NCBI GenBank assembly: GCA_021818985.1
Contig: JAKASO010000001.1
Coordinates: 105,305-169,304 of the forward strand
Length of the DNA stretch: 64,000 nt
Origin: a bacterium
GTDB lineage: Bacteria > SZUA-79 > Acidulodesulfobacterales > Acidulodesulfobacteraceae
Reading direction: 5' to 3'
In this document: in pieces, positions 8,925 to 18,395 of the stretch
How positions within the stretch are numbered: the stretch's first letter is position 1
Layout: every line of letters starts with the position of its first letter
Notes under the pieces: generated by a model
What the model was told of the DNA's origin: nothing
What the model saw: only the letters and a program-made list of their open reading frames with translations
Databases searched by the model: none
Position numbers and translations under genes: made by a program

Positions 8925-9572
8925 CTATTCTAACGTAAAAGCAATATAAATAATTGCAAGTAAATAAAATACAAAAGCTTGCATAAAATCAGTAAATATT
9001 TGCAAATACATTATTATTACGGGAATAACCCACGGAAGCAAAAATAAAATGACGGTTACCATAAACTCTTCCGCAAAAATATTTGCAAATAGTCGCAATG
9101 CATGGGAAAGCGGCCTTGATAAAGCAGTCATAATCTCAATAATTACCATTAGCGGGGCAATAAAAATAAGCGGACCCAAAAATTTCTTAATATATCTAAT
9201 TCCGTGTTTTTTAATGCCGACAGCATGAGACAGCAAAAATACAATCAATGCTAAAGTGGCAGTGGTATCAATTGTAGCCGTGGGAGATGTAAATCCGGGA
9301 ATGCTTCCAAGTAAATTAGAAAATAAGATAAACACGGCAAACGAGGCTATTAATGGAAGATATACTTCCCCTTCTTCACCTATTATTTCCTTAAGAAAGT
9401 ATTCCGTCATTACGATTACGAGTTCAAAAAAACTTTGAATTCCATTTGGAACAACCTGTAAATTTCTTCCCACAATAAAACTTACAAGAAGAATGAATGC
9501 CATAACAAGTATGGTCATAGTCCAATATTCAGGTATTCCGGAAATACTTAAAAGGATAGGGGCTTTTAACAT
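8925..9572 (-). CDS. atpB: F-type ATP synthase subunit a
   Basis: 215 aa, several membrane segments. The essential Arg lies in LSHALRLFANIFAEE, and the C-terminal segment LQAF-like TDFMQAFVFYLLAIIYIA is typical of AtpB. It forms the stator half-channels for ions next to the c ring in the cytoplasmic membrane. It is somewhat short compared with the E. coli protein (271 aa) but normal for many anaerobes. It sits between two different c-subunit genes, in the order c2-a-c1 on the minus strand. The ATG at 9572 has no clear Shine-Dalgarno. Confidence 0.95.
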   Translation of the reverse strand: MLKAPILLSISGIPEYWTMTILVMAFILLVSFIVGRNLQVVPNGIQSFFELVIVMTEYFLKEIIGEEGEVYLPLIASFAVFILFSNLLGSIPGFTSPTATIDTTATLALIVFLLSHAVGIKKHGIRYIKKFLGPLIFIAPLMVIIEIMTALSRPLSHALRLFANIFAEEFMVTVILFLLPWVIPVIIMYLQIFTDFMQAFVFYLLAIIYIAFTLE

Positions 9573-9680
9573 AAATTTTAATTTTTCAAAACTTTAAATT
9601 GTTATATTATTTTTATATACATATAGCCGCTTTCATCTCTCCTTTAAAAATAAAAAGGAGAGGATTCTCGCTCTGGTTTC

Positions 9681-10082
9681 CTAAAATATTCCTTTAAATG
9701 GATTTGCGTAAAAAAGTATAAATGTAATTAAAAGCGCATATAGGGCTAAGGCTTCGGCGATTGCAACGCCTGTTATCATCCATATTACCACTCGTTTTTC
9801 CATTCCCGGATTTCTACCCATTCCGTTCAATGCTCCCCTTACGGTACCACCCCTGCCTACGCCAACACCAATAACACCTAACCCGATGGCAATTCCTCCA
9901 CCCAGGACTACCAAGCCAAAAAATAAGCTCTTGGAAAGAAGAGTGATCGAATGATGCACAAGTTCTCTATGGGGTAAAATTTTAACTTCAGCGACCTTTC
10001 TTACAAAAGCATTTGCATTATTAAAGAAAAACAATGTAAATCCCGAGATCATACTTAAGATTACGATAAAAAACCTGACCAT
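9681..10082 (-). CDS. atpE: F-type ATP synthase subunit c, copy 2, with signal-peptide-like N-terminus
   Basis: 133 aa from an ATG preceded by GGGAGGG. It is clearly homologous to the c subunit at 8400 but distinct: signal-like residues 1-25 (NANA), a glycine-rich helix 1 (GLGVIGVGVGRGG), an RNPG loop, and helix 2 with the ion-binding Glu at E110 (VAIAEALALY). Residue R77 falls at the helix-1 site equivalent to M72 of the other copy, close to where ion-coordinating residues lie in sodium rings. A charged residue there is unusual. Both copies end in an identical FILFYANPFKGI stretch. The two may form a mixed ring, be used under different conditions, or one may not be assembled. Confidence 0.9.
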   Translation of the reverse strand: MVRFFIVILSMISGFTLFFFNNANAFVRKVAEVKILPHRELVHHSITLLSKSLFFGLVVLGGGIAIGLGVIGVGVGRGGTVRGALNGMGRNPGMEKRVVIWMITGVAIAEALALYALLITFILFYANPFKGIF

Positions 10083-10154
10083 TTCAACCCTCCCATTAAT
10101 ATTATAATATTGATATTATAATTTAAAAATCGTTTCTACGCCTTTAACTTTAAA

Positions 10155-10562
10155 TTAAAAGGGCGAAAATAACAACCACAAAATTGCCATTGAAAGTGGA
10201 ATTATCGTAATACCCATGGCTAAAATAACAAAATTAAACTTAAAAAAATTAAAAACTATTATAAGAAAAATTAAAACCAAGAGCAAGTCTCTAATTAAAA
10301 TAAAATTTATTCCAAATACACTTATCTTTTGCATATTTTTAAAGACATACAAAGTAAGATCGGCAAAAACAAAAAAAGATAATAGAAATCCGATTAAAAT
10401 ACTTAAAAATATATTTGGAATTTTAAATACAAGCTCTACCGCTCCGCCTATAACGCAAAAAAGAAAGCCAACACAGAACTCAATTACTACTATTTTGTAT
10501 TTTAAAGAAAGATTGTTAAAGCTTTGTGTTAAGCTCTTTTTTAATTGCCTTATAAATTTCAT
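10155..10562 (-). CDS. AtpI-like membrane protein of the F0 operon
   Basis: About 135 aa from the ATG at 10562; an earlier TTG at 10583 is possible. It has four predicted membrane segments and a short basic N-terminus. Position and topology match the ATP synthase subunit I (AtpI) group, proposed to help insertion of the c ring or magnesium uptake, though sequence motifs are weak. It overlaps the end of the upstream atpZ-like gene by 47 bp, suggesting translational coupling. Function is inferred mainly from operon context. Confidence 0.65.
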   Translation of the reverse strand: MKFIRQLKKSLTQSFNNLSLKYKIVVIEFCVGFLFCVIGGAVELVFKIPNIFLSILIGFLLSFFVFADLTLYVFKNMQKISVFGINFILIRDLLLVLIFLIIVFNFFKFNFVILAMGITIIPLSMAILWLLFSPF

Positions 10563-10740
10563 AAATTCCGGCAGCAAAACCAAGTAAAGTAAAAATTATC
10601 ATAAAAATAAATTTAAAACCGAAATATTTATCAATTAAATAACCTATAAAAAAGCCTACTAAAGAAGATATCAGCAGATTAAGCCCTAACGAACTCATTC
10701 TGGCAACTTGTTTCATGAACTCCTTATCTTTCTTATTCAT
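10516..10740 (-). CDS. AtpZ/AtpI-family small membrane protein
   Basis: 74 aa with two membrane helices. The first contains GFFIGYLIDKYFGF and is followed by a short hairpin and LLGFAAGIYEIYKAIKK, a pattern typical of the F0F1-ATPase-associated AtpZ family. It is the first gene of the F0 operon (atpZ-atpI-c2-a-c1). Proteins of this type are proposed to form a small channel or to assist assembly with AtpI. A perfect 18-bp inverted repeat upstream separates this operon from the bc operon. Confidence 0.8.
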   Translation of the reverse strand: MNKKDKEFMKQVARMSSLGLNLLISSLVGFFIGYLIDKYFGFKFIFMIIFTLLGFAAGIYEIYKAIKKELNTKL

Positions 10741-10852
10741 TTTTTGCGGTCATTTAAATAATAATATAATAAACTAAACTGCAAAGAATAACAATGCATA
10801 AAACTAAACGCGGCAGATCGTAAAATAAATAAAAAATAAATTTTAATTATAA

Positions 10853-10895
10853 AAAAATAGGCATTTACTTTATAAGTAAGTAAATGCCTATTTTT
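10853..10895 (-). terminator. rho-independent terminator between the bc and F0 operons
   Basis: Perfect 18-bp inverted repeat: arms 10853-10870 and 10878-10895, 7-base loop. A-rich sequence on one side and T-rich on the other make it usable in both directions. Read on the minus strand the stem ends in seven T residues. It lies 70 bp after the stop of the last bc-operon gene and before atpZ. Confidence 0.9.
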
Positions 10896-10965
10896 ATACT
10901 AAACGCTCATTACAGATAATATTTTTTACCTAACTTTTATCTTAATTGTCCTGACACCGGTTATT

Positions 10966-12492
10966 TCAGCGATTCGAGATAATCGGTTTTTTCTTAACTT
11001 TTGGGATCGCGGCTGCCGGCTTACCCCATGGCAATGATACCGGCGGCACCCATTTTTTATGTTCTTTTTCAAGATGCAGGTTATAAGCAATAATGTTTAA
11101 AGAGTTAAGATAATGGATTATTGTTTTGGCATCAGCCGTCGTTACAGGACATCCGTTAGTAACCTTCATTTGATCAATAACTATATGTTTCCATGACCCG
11201 TATGATTTTCCGTTATATTTTTCAACCCTGTTTAGAGTATGGCATAAAACGCATTTATCGTGCAATAATCCAAACCCTTTTTTAACAGGCCACGGATATG
11301 CAATCGGCAGAATATATTTCATCCCATCAAGCTTCATAGTATTATATACAATCTGATTTTGTCCTCTAGCCTCTATCTTCATGTAGCCCATTAACGGAAT
11401 ATTAAACGCAACGCTTAAGCCGCCCACTATTAAAAAAACCTTCGATATCTTGGAAATACCGCCGAACTTAAAATTAGGCGTATTATCTTTAAGATAATAG
11501 CCGAGCACTAAAAATCCCGTAAGGAACAGGCCTGCAAGAGAAAGATATTTTACCGGCTGCATATTTCCTAAAATACCCATCGAAAGCGGAAGCATTCCAA
11601 ACACTAACGACACAATGCCGACGATAATAAAAAATATTATCAACCCTACCGACACCGTCGGCTTGCTTTTATCCCGTCCATTTATTAATTTCCACAGCAT
11701 ATGGATAAAATTAAGGACTAAGGCAGACCCGAATGTTCCCGTAAAAGCGTACATTATCCACTGGTATTTGCCAAGCATTATTCTATTAAAACCGTCGTTA
11801 GAAGTTGCCCTGAAATGTTTGAACCATCCGTAATAAACAATCGGATACATTACAAGAAACATAACCGTAATTATACCGGCAAAAGAGCTAAGCCAGTCGT
11901 AATACTCTTTTTCGGATTTTTCGGAAGACAGTATATACCTGATGGCAGCCCAGAAGGACAATATAGCGCCGGCAAGCGCAAAGATCTCTATATTCTTTTC
12001 GATTATCAAAAGTAGAACCATTGGCGTGGCTATCGGGGTATGCGGTGTCGGGCCTATGGTATAGCTTTCGGCTATCGAATAAAACACATCTGATCCAAAT
12101 CCAAACAAAAAAGCTATGATTCCGATAAAGACATTCCATCCCTGATGTTTATTAGATGTTTTACTATCAAAACCATAATAATAGACAGCGCCGAGAACAA
12201 GAAACCCTAATAGCCCTATCATCGAATAGCCGATTACGCCGGGTTGAAGTTTGTTCATAAGTATCCAGAAATTAGGTATTCCGTTACGCAAAAGACTTAA
12301 AAAATAAAAATACAAAATAGTCTGGATCGTTCCTATTATAAGAGAAGACATGATTAGCGGTTTAGCTAATCTGAAATATCTGTCCTCTTTTTTAAATATG
12401 CCTATATAATGGGCTATAAAAGCAATGGCAAGAAACCCCAGCGCCAGCCTATTTAAAAAAAGATTTGTTATATCTAAAAACCCTAGATTCAT
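10966..12492 (-). CDS. polytopic membrane protein with C-terminal c-type heme domain, third gene of the bc operon
   Basis: 508 aa. About twelve hydrophobic segments occupy residues 1-370. A C-terminal domain follows with a single heme c motif C414-VLC-H418 and a possible Met ligand in DQMK, then a proline/lysine-rich tail. The heme domain resembles the small monoheme domains that accept electrons from a bc complex. The membrane part has a faint resemblance to CydA-like quinol oxidase subunits but lacks motifs I could rely on, so it is best called a bc-associated cytochrome c. It follows the cytochrome b gene after 32 bp, with a good AAGGAG Shine-Dalgarno. It probably takes the place of cytochrome c1. 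Confidence 0.7.
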   Translation of the reverse strand: MNLGFLDITNLFLNRLALGFLAIAFIAHYIGIFKKEDRYFRLAKPLIMSSLIIGTIQTILYFYFLSLLRNGIPNFWILMNKLQPGVIGYSMIGLLGFLVLGAVYYYGFDSKTSNKHQGWNVFIGIIAFLFGFGSDVFYSIAESYTIGPTPHTPIATPMVLLLIIEKNIEIFALAGAILSFWAAIRYILSSEKSEKEYYDWLSSFAGIITVMFLVMYPIVYYGWFKHFRATSNDGFNRIMLGKYQWIMYAFTGTFGSALVLNFIHMLWKLINGRDKSKPTVSVGLIIFFIIVGIVSLVFGMLPLSMGILGNMQPVKYLSLAGLFLTGFLVLGYYLKDNTPNFKFGGISKISKVFLIVGGLSVAFNIPLMGYMKIEARGQNQIVYNTMKLDGMKYILPIAYPWPVKKGFGLLHDKCVLCHTLNRVEKYNGKSYGSWKHIVIDQMKVTNGCPVTTADAKTIIHYLNSLNIIAYNLHLEKEHKKWVPPVSLPWGKPAAAIPKVKKKPIISNR

Positions 12493-12524
12493 CTCAATTT
12501 GCTCCTTTTTTATTTAAAAGAATT

Positions 12525-13634
12525 TTAAACAGTAGCAGGCGCCTTAGGCTCGCCTCCCATTAAGGTTAAATAAACCAGCACAAGGAGAAATAAAATTCCT
12601 AAAACGGTAGCTGCCGGTCTTTTAAACGGGCTCCTTTCATGCGTTCTATCAATAAACGGAAGCACAAATAGCAGCCCAAAGCCGATGGACGGTATCAGAA
12701 ACGTCGGAAATATTATAAGCCCATGTCCTGGAAAATATTTAAGCAGCTCTTCATTTGCAAGAAAGTACCAGTCACCTTCTGGAGCAAAGTTCAGCGCTAA
12801 CGGTCTGTACATAGGACCGATAGGAGCGCCTATTACGACTGCAAGAATATAAACAATTGCAAATACTCCAAGGGCTACAATCATATCTTTGTAAAATTGA
12901 TCCGGAAAAAACGGAACTGTAGCATCTGGATGCCGCCATTTGTTTGGATCATCGTCGGACAGTTTGCTATTTTTATATTCTAAAGCCATTCCTTGATGTC
13001 CCGTCTTCCTGATTAGAAACAAATGTATAGGAATAAACAGCATAACGATACCCGGTAAAAGCCATACATGAACTGCAAATATGTGCTGCATAGTCAACAC
13101 GCTTGTTTCGGTACCGCCTCTTGCTATTATTCTTATAAATCCGCCTATAAACGGCGTATGGGAAGCAACGTTTGTAAGAACATTAATCGTCCACCATGAA
13201 TTTTCATTTCCAACAAGCATGTATCCGGTTAAGCCAAGAATTACCACGATTGAAAATAGAACCATGCCGGCAATCCATTGAAGCTCTCTCGGTTTTTTAT
13301 ATGCCCCCGAAAAATACACTCTTGCCATGTGTATTAATATAAAAAATATCATGGTAAATGCGCCCCATAGATGAATGCCGAGAAGCACGTTGCCAAAAAC
13401 AACATGATATTTAATAAAATATGTTGCATTTCTTGCTATGGGAAAATACGGAACGTAGTAAAATAACAAGAATATCCCGGTAACGACCTGCACCGTAAAT
13501 AAAAAAGCAAGCAAGCTCCCAAAGGTATATGCCCATCCCCCTCTTCTGGGGATGCGCTCGCCGTTAAATTCCTCTATTGTTTTTGTAAGTTCTATCCGTT
13601 CATCAAACCAATTTTGAATTTCTTTAAACATCAA
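12525..13634 (-). CDS. cytochrome b of a quinol:cytochrome c oxidoreductase (bc-type)
   Basis: 369 aa, combining the four-helix heme-binding half with the C-terminal subunit IV-like half. The paired heme ligands lie in HLWGAFTMIFFILIHM and HIFAVHVWLLPGIVMLFIPIH. A GGTET segment is near the middle. The quinol-oxidation-site motif appears as PEGDWYFL rather than the usual PEWYFL/PDWYFL, a short insertion in an otherwise rigid motif. The gene overlaps the Rieske stop by 4 bp (ATGA). Electrons would pass from menaquinol or ubiquinol through the Rieske centre and the downstream c-type heme protein. Confidence 0.93.
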   Translation of the reverse strand: MMFKEIQNWFDERIELTKTIEEFNGERIPRRGGWAYTFGSLLAFLFTVQVVTGIFLLFYYVPYFPIARNATYFIKYHVVFGNVLLGIHLWGAFTMIFFILIHMARVYFSGAYKKPRELQWIAGMVLFSIVVILGLTGYMLVGNENSWWTINVLTNVASHTPFIGGFIRIIARGGTETSVLTMQHIFAVHVWLLPGIVMLFIPIHLFLIRKTGHQGMALEYKNSKLSDDDPNKWRHPDATVPFFPDQFYKDMIVALGVFAIVYILAVVIGAPIGPMYRPLALNFAPEGDWYFLANEELLKYFPGHGLIIFPTFLIPSIGFGLLFVLPFIDRTHERSPFKRPAATVLGILFLLVLVYLTLMGGEPKAPATV

Positions 13635-14149
13635 ATCCCCCTGTCTTTTGGATTATCAATGAACTTATTTTGAATGTAAACGGCATCATTTTCTATTTTA
13701 TGCACCCACTTATAAAGCGGTCTTGGAGGCGGTCCGCCGACTACTTCACCCAAAGCATTGAACATGCCGCCATGACATGGACATAAAAATTTTTGTCTTG
13801 CAGGAACCCAGTGTATAGGACACCCTAAATGAGTGCACTGATTTGAAAAAAATAAAAATTTTCCGCCGATTGTTTTTACGACGATAACTTGCCTTGGAAG
13901 GGTATTAACCGACCATCCTTCTTTTACTTTAAAGTAAACGGGAATGAATTTTGGCGCTAACGGTTTGATCTCGAGATCGCTGAATTTTCCAAGTTTTGTC
14001 CAGACTATATCTCTTTTGCGGAATAAAGGACTAAGAACAACCCCAAGGACAGGAATGGTCAAAGCTACGCCTATTATGGAAGAGATTAATCCTATGATAA
14101 CCATCATAAAAGTTCGCCTTGAAGACGATTCTTCTGAACTCTTTGCCAT
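13631..14149 (-). CDS. Rieske [2Fe-2S] protein of the bc complex
   Basis: 172 aa. A Tat-type signal-anchor begins SRRTFMM (residues 10-16) and is followed by a membrane helix. The cluster ligands are in CTHLGCPIHW and CPCHGG, with the usual disulfide cysteines. A GGPPPRPL proline loop follows. It has a good AAAGGGGG Shine-Dalgarno 6 bp before the ATG. It is the first gene of the operon Rieske-cyt b-c-type subunit and oxidises quinol on the outer face of the membrane. Confidence 0.95.
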   Translation of the reverse strand: MAKSSEESSSRRTFMMVIIGLISSIIGVALTIPVLGVVLSPLFRKRDIVWTKLGKFSDLEIKPLAPKFIPVYFKVKEGWSVNTLPRQVIVVKTIGGKFLFFSNQCTHLGCPIHWVPARQKFLCPCHGGMFNALGEVVGGPPPRPLYKWVHKIENDAVYIQNKFIDNPKDRGI

Positions 14150-14517
14150 TGTAAACCCCCTTTAATGAATTTTATTATTAAGCTTCTAAAGAATTAAATC
14201 ATTAAATTAAACCATAAACAAAAAAACAAATATAATATTAAATCTATTTTTCTATCATTTTTGGAAGATAAAGTCAATATTTTTAAATCATGTGTCAAGG
14301 CAATTTAAAAATGTCACCTTCTTAGCAATTTAGAAATGTCCGCTTTTGGTTAAAATTAATATTAATATTAAATGATTTTTTAAATCTTTTTTAATTCAAT
14401 CAATATTGCTTCTCAGGGTGGACGAAAACCCAGAGCAATACTCTTGAAGCGAAGCGAAAAGAGGTAAGGCTCAAAAGAATTAAAATTAAGAAGAAAGGGG
14501 TAAATTCTGCGAATAAC
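14150..14517. other. 368-bp intergenic region with an IS-end repeat
   Basis: Contains repeat copy A (14293-14391). An imperfect hairpin (CTCAGGGT with ACCCAGAG) follows at about 14413-14442. After it comes a short stretch that translates to GGRKPRAILLKRSEKR, faintly like an IS630-type transposase start, but this is too short to support. The promoter of the Rieske operon must lie at the left edge but no clean pair of boxes is visible. Confidence 0.5.
14293..14391 (+). repeat. dispersed repeat copy A, resembling an IS21-family end
   Basis: About 99 bp. It starts TGTCAA and has two near-direct subrepeats of about 25 bp, each ending in a version of AAAAATGTCACC. It then runs into CTTTTGGTTAAAATTAAT and a TAATATT repeat. 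The whole stretch aligns almost end to end with the reverse complement of 41012-41113. Multiple subterminal repeats behind a TG tip are typical of IS21-family ends. No transposase gene is adjacent, so it is a solo end or MITE-like derivative. Confidence 0.75.
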
Positions 14518-17364
14518 TTAGCTTAATGCAGCGGCTATTTCATGATTTAATTCCTTTTTTAAATACATACCGGTCAGTGAATCTTTATTTAATATAACTT
14601 CTTCGGGTGAACCGCAGGCAATTATCTCTCCTCCGTCATCTCCTCCTTCCGGACCAATATCTATTATATAATCCGCGGATTTGATCACATCCATATTATG
14701 TTCTATTATGAGAACCGTGTTTCCTGAATTAACCAAAAGATTTAAAATGCCCAGCAGTTTTTTAATATCTTCGAAATGAAGGCCCATCGTAGGTTCATCA
14801 AGTATGTAAAGTGTTTTATATTCGCTCGGCCTCGATAGTTCTTTAGAAAGCTTGATTCTTTGCGCTTCGCCGCCAGAAAAGCTGGTTGCGAGCTGACCAA
14901 GGGTTATATAATCAAGCCCCACATCTATCAGAAATTTGATTTTATGCGAAAGCGCATAAATATTGCTAAAAAAACCAGCTGCTTCCTTAAAGGTCATATT
15001 TAAAACATCATAAATATTTTTGTTTTTATATGTGATCTCAAGGGTCTGGTTATTGTATCTCTTGCCCTTGCACACATCGCAGGTAACATAAACATCGGGC
15101 ATAAAGAGCATTTCTATTTTTTTTACGCCATCACCGGCACAAGCTTCACATCTTCCGCCTTTTACGTTAAAACTAAACCGGCCGGGGGCATAACCCCTTG
15201 CCCTTGCTTCTTTTGTTTCGGCAAAAATCGTCCTAATCAGGGTAAAAACACCGGTATAAGTAGCTGGGTTAGATCTCGGGGTTCTTCCTATGGGGGACTG
15301 GTCAATATCCACAATCCTCTCGATCCGATCAATGTTTTCTATCGCGTCTAAGTCAAATCTTTTAAGATCCATGACGCCGTTTTTATAACTCTGAACAGCC
15401 CTATATAAAGTATCTATTGCCAGTGTGCTTTTACCCGAACCGGAAACGCCGGTCACACAGACCAGATTAGCAAACGGTATAGATATATCTATATTTTTAA
15501 GATTATTCTTTCTGGCTCCTTTTAAGATCAGAAATCCTTTATCTTGCTTGCGCCTTACGGCAGGCACTTCTATTGAAAGCCGTCCGCTTAAATATTTTCC
15601 GGTCAAAGAATCGGGGTTCTTCATGATTTCAGACGGCGCACCGGAAGCCACAATATATCCGCCATTTTCGCCTGCCCCGGGCCCCATATCAATAATGTGA
15701 TCCGCCTTGAGCATAGTTAAAGCATCATGCTCTACTATGATAAGGCTGTTGCCTTTATCGCGTAAATTAAGAATCGTCTTTAAAAGTCTTTTATTATCGC
15801 GCATATGTAGTCCGATACTCGGTTCATCCAAAACATATAAAACACCAGCAAGTCCGGAACCGATCTGGGTTGCAAGCCTTATTCTCTGGGATTCGCCTCC
15901 GGAAAGAGTCTGGGCGGACCTTGAAAGGGTAAGATAATCCAGTCCTACATTAACAAGAAAAGAGAGCCTTTCGGCGAGTTCATTTATAATCCTGTATGCT
16001 ATGTTTCCTTCATATTCGGTAAGCCTGATATCTTTAAAAAAATTTAACGCCTCCTTAATGCTCATTTTGGTAATATCTATGATTGACTTATTGTTTATCC
16101 TGTAATTTAACGACTCTTTTTTTAGCCTGAAGCCGCGGCACTCAGGACATAGTTTTTCGCTCATGTATCTGCGCGGATCTATAAGATAATTTGAATTTAC
16201 CGATAAACTTCTTTCAAGAATAGGTATTACACCCTCCCACTCTTTCATAATAAACGAGTTTTTTTCGGAATGCTCATCGTAAAATCTGATCTTTTCCCCT
16301 TTCGAACCATAGATGATAACATATTGAACATTGTCATCCAACTTTTCGAACGGGACCGCCGGATCAATTCCATAATGGCTTGATAAAGCTCTTATTATCT
16401 GATTCCTATATACAGGACTTGAATTTCTAAAAATTTGGATTGCCCCGTCTTTAAGCGATAATTTCTTATCGGGGATTATAAGATCGATGTCAAAGTAGGT
16501 TTTATAACCGAGACCGCCGCAAATTTGGCATGCTCCTATAGGGCTGTTGAACGAAAACATGGCCGGTTCGCTTTTTCCGTAACTAATCCCGCATTCGAGA
16601 CAAGTGGAATGTTCGCTAAAGAACTCCTCCGTCTCGTTGCCATTTATATCTATAAATTTAAGCTTTAATACCCCTGCAGCTAATTTTAAAGCAAGTTCTA
16701 TGGAATTAGCGAGCCTCTGCCTGATATCCGGTTTTATTATAAGCCTGTCTATAACGATATCTATATCGTGTTTTTTATTCTTATCCAAAACAATGCGGTC
16801 TTCGAGGTTATATTCTTTTTTATCTATATGTATCCTTGAAAAACCGTGTTTCAAATATTCTTCAAATTTTGTTCTAAATTCCCCTTTTCTGTTTATAACT
16901 ACTGGGGCAAGGACTATTAGTTTTTCACCATTTTTATGCGATAGAGCTAGACCGACCATTTGATCAACGGTCTGGGATTCCACCTTCTTGCCGCATTTAT
17001 AGCAGTATGGAACACCGATCCTTGCAAAGAGCACCCTTAAATAGTCATATATTTCCGTTATTGTCCCGACCGTCGAACGCGGGTTTTTGCTTACCGATTT
17101 TTGCTCGATGGATATTGTAGGAGACAGACCTTCTATAGAGTCAACATCCGGTTTATCCATTTGTTCCATAAATTGCCTTGCGTATGATGAAAGTGATTCT
17201 AAATATCGCCGCTGACCCTCTGCAAATATAGTATCAAAAGCAAGACTTGATTTTCCGGAACCGGATAATCCTGTTATAACAACAAGTTTATCTTTGGGTA
17301 TCTCTAAGTTTATATTTTTTAGATTATGCTCCCTTGCGCCTTTTATTACGATTTTTCTTTCCAT
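14518..17364 (-). CDS. uvrA: UvrABC excinuclease subunit A
   Basis: 948 aa, the full length of the family. Two ABC-type ATPase modules each have Walker A ([11 protein letters not shown] near residue 34; [11 protein letters not shown] near 640) and an ABC signature ([16 protein letters not shown]). Zinc-binding cysteine pairs are present: CYKCGKK, CLECG...CQICGG, CPEC, and CEACAGDG...CDVCKGKR. It recognises bulky DNA lesions and loads UvrB. It is the last gene of a tight minus-strand run and overlaps the pdxA end by 19 bp. Start at ATG 17364. Confidence 0.98.
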   Translation of the reverse strand: MERKIVIKGAREHNLKNINLEIPKDKLVVITGLSGSGKSSLAFDTIFAEGQRRYLESLSSYARQFMEQMDKPDVDSIEGLSPTISIEQKSVSKNPRSTVGTITEIYDYLRVLFARIGVPYCYKCGKKVESQTVDQMVGLALSHKNGEKLIVLAPVVINRKGEFRTKFEEYLKHGFSRIHIDKKEYNLEDRIVLDKNKKHDIDIVIDRLIIKPDIRQRLANSIELALKLAAGVLKLKFIDINGNETEEFFSEHSTCLECGISYGKSEPAMFSFNSPIGACQICGGLGYKTYFDIDLIIPDKKLSLKDGAIQIFRNSSPVYRNQIIRALSSHYGIDPAVPFEKLDDNVQYVIIYGSKGEKIRFYDEHSEKNSFIMKEWEGVIPILERSLSVNSNYLIDPRRYMSEKLCPECRGFRLKKESLNYRINNKSIIDITKMSIKEALNFFKDIRLTEYEGNIAYRIINELAERLSFLVNVGLDYLTLSRSAQTLSGGESQRIRLATQIGSGLAGVLYVLDEPSIGLHMRDNKRLLKTILNLRDKGNSLIIVEHDALTMLKADHIIDMGPGAGENGGYIVASGAPSEIMKNPDSLTGKYLSGRLSIEVPAVRRKQDKGFLILKGARKNNLKNIDISIPFANLVCVTGVSGSGKSTLAIDTLYRAVQSYKNGVMDLKRFDLDAIENIDRIERIVDIDQSPIGRTPRSNPATYTGVFTLIRTIFAETKEARARGYAPGRFSFNVKGGRCEACAGDGVKKIEMLFMPDVYVTCDVCKGKRYNNQTLEITYKNKNIYDVLNMTFKEAAGFFSNIYALSHKIKFLIDVGLDYITLGQLATSFSGGEAQRIKLSKELSRPSEYKTLYILDEPTMGLHFEDIKKLLGILNLLVNSGNTVLIIEHNMDVIKSADYIIDIGPEGGDDGGEIIACGSPEEVILNKDSLTGMYLKKELNHEIAAALS

Positions 17365-18377
17365 TTTCTTCTATTTTTCGATAACTTATAAGCAAGCTTT
17401 ATTGCCGATAACATGCTTTTTTCATTAGCAATATTTTTTCCTGCGATATCGTATGCCGTCCCGTGCACAGGCGATGTTCTTATTACCGGAAGGCCTATCG
17501 TAACATTTACCCCGTCATTAAAGGATAATAGCTTAAACGGTATAAGACCTTGATCATGGTACATGGAAACGACAATATCATATTCTTTAAACTTTTTTGC
17601 ATAAAAACTATCGGATGGAAAGGGGCCATCCACTAAAAAGCCATTATTTTTAAATTTATTTATTACCGGAATTATTATATTTATCTCATCCCTGCCTATC
17701 CTGCCATTTTCACCTGCATGAGGATTTAATCCAAGAATGGCAACTTTAGGATTTATGAGATTAAAATCTTTTTGAAGCGAATTAATTGAAACTTTAATTA
17801 TTTTTTCCAGCGAGTTTTCCGTAATATTATGTCCAACATCTCTTAAAGGCAAATGAATAGTAGCAAGCACCGTGATAAGCCTTCGGGAATAGAACAACAT
17901 CGCATACTCTTTTGCCCCAGTCAAATGAGCCAGAAATTCGGTATGAGCCGGAAATGCCGCGCCGCCCTTCATCATCATGTCTTTATTTATAGGGGAGGTT
18001 GCAAATCCTAATATTTTTTCCTGAAGGGAATACTGGACAGCCTTTGAAATAAAAAACTCGACGTCTTGGGCATATTCCGGATTTTCCGTTCCGTATTTTA
18101 TGTTGCCGTAATCCATTGTGGAACAATCAATTACGTTGATCATGCCGGTTTTATAGGAGTCGCGAAGATCGCTCTTTAGATCAATCGGATTTATCTTCAA
18201 ATCTGCCTTAATTATTTTTTTTAAGACAAATTCAATATGAGCGGAAGAACCAAAAATTACGGTATCTAAAGTATTTTTTTTTTCAATAAAATATTTAGAG
18301 GAAAGAGTCGAGATCTCGGGACCGACTCCGCCCGGATCTCCCATTGTTATGCCTATTAAATTATTTTGGCAGTTCAA
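17346..18377 (-). CDS. pdxA: 4-hydroxythreonine-4-phosphate dehydrogenase
   Basis: 343 aa. Typical motifs are [13 protein letters not shown] at the N-terminus, the metal-site region [30 protein letters not shown], and [12 protein letters not shown]. It oxidises 4-phosphohydroxy-L-threonine in the DXP-dependent route to pyridoxal phosphate. The start read here is TTG at 18377, since no in-frame ATG precedes the conserved N-terminus. An 11-bp TAATATTTAAG tandem duplication lies just before it, between this gene and the PPIase gene. Confidence 0.95.
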   Translation of the reverse strand: MNCQNNLIGITMGDPGGVGPEISTLSSKYFIEKKNTLDTVIFGSSAHIEFVLKKIIKADLKINPIDLKSDLRDSYKTGMINVIDCSTMDYGNIKYGTENPEYAQDVEFFISKAVQYSLQEKILGFATSPINKDMMMKGGAAFPAHTEFLAHLTGAKEYAMLFYSRRLITVLATIHLPLRDVGHNITENSLEKIIKVSINSLQKDFNLINPKVAILGLNPHAGENGRIGRDEINIIIPVINKFKNNGFLVDGPFPSDSFYAKKFKEYDIVVSMYHDQGLIPFKLLSFNDGVNVTIGLPVIRTSPVHGTAYDIAGKNIANEKSMLSAIKLAYKLSKNRRKWKEKS

Positions 18378-18395
18378 GTAATATTTAAGTAATAT

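Noticed and set aside
8400..10740. sodium-type N-ATPase operon
   Set aside because: AtpQ/AtpR-like genes and the sodium-binding Gln of subunit c are absent; gene order fits a split F0 operon.
14413..14470. possible start of an IS630-type transposase
   Set aside because: Only about 16 residues with a loose resemblance and a stop soon after; not enough to support.
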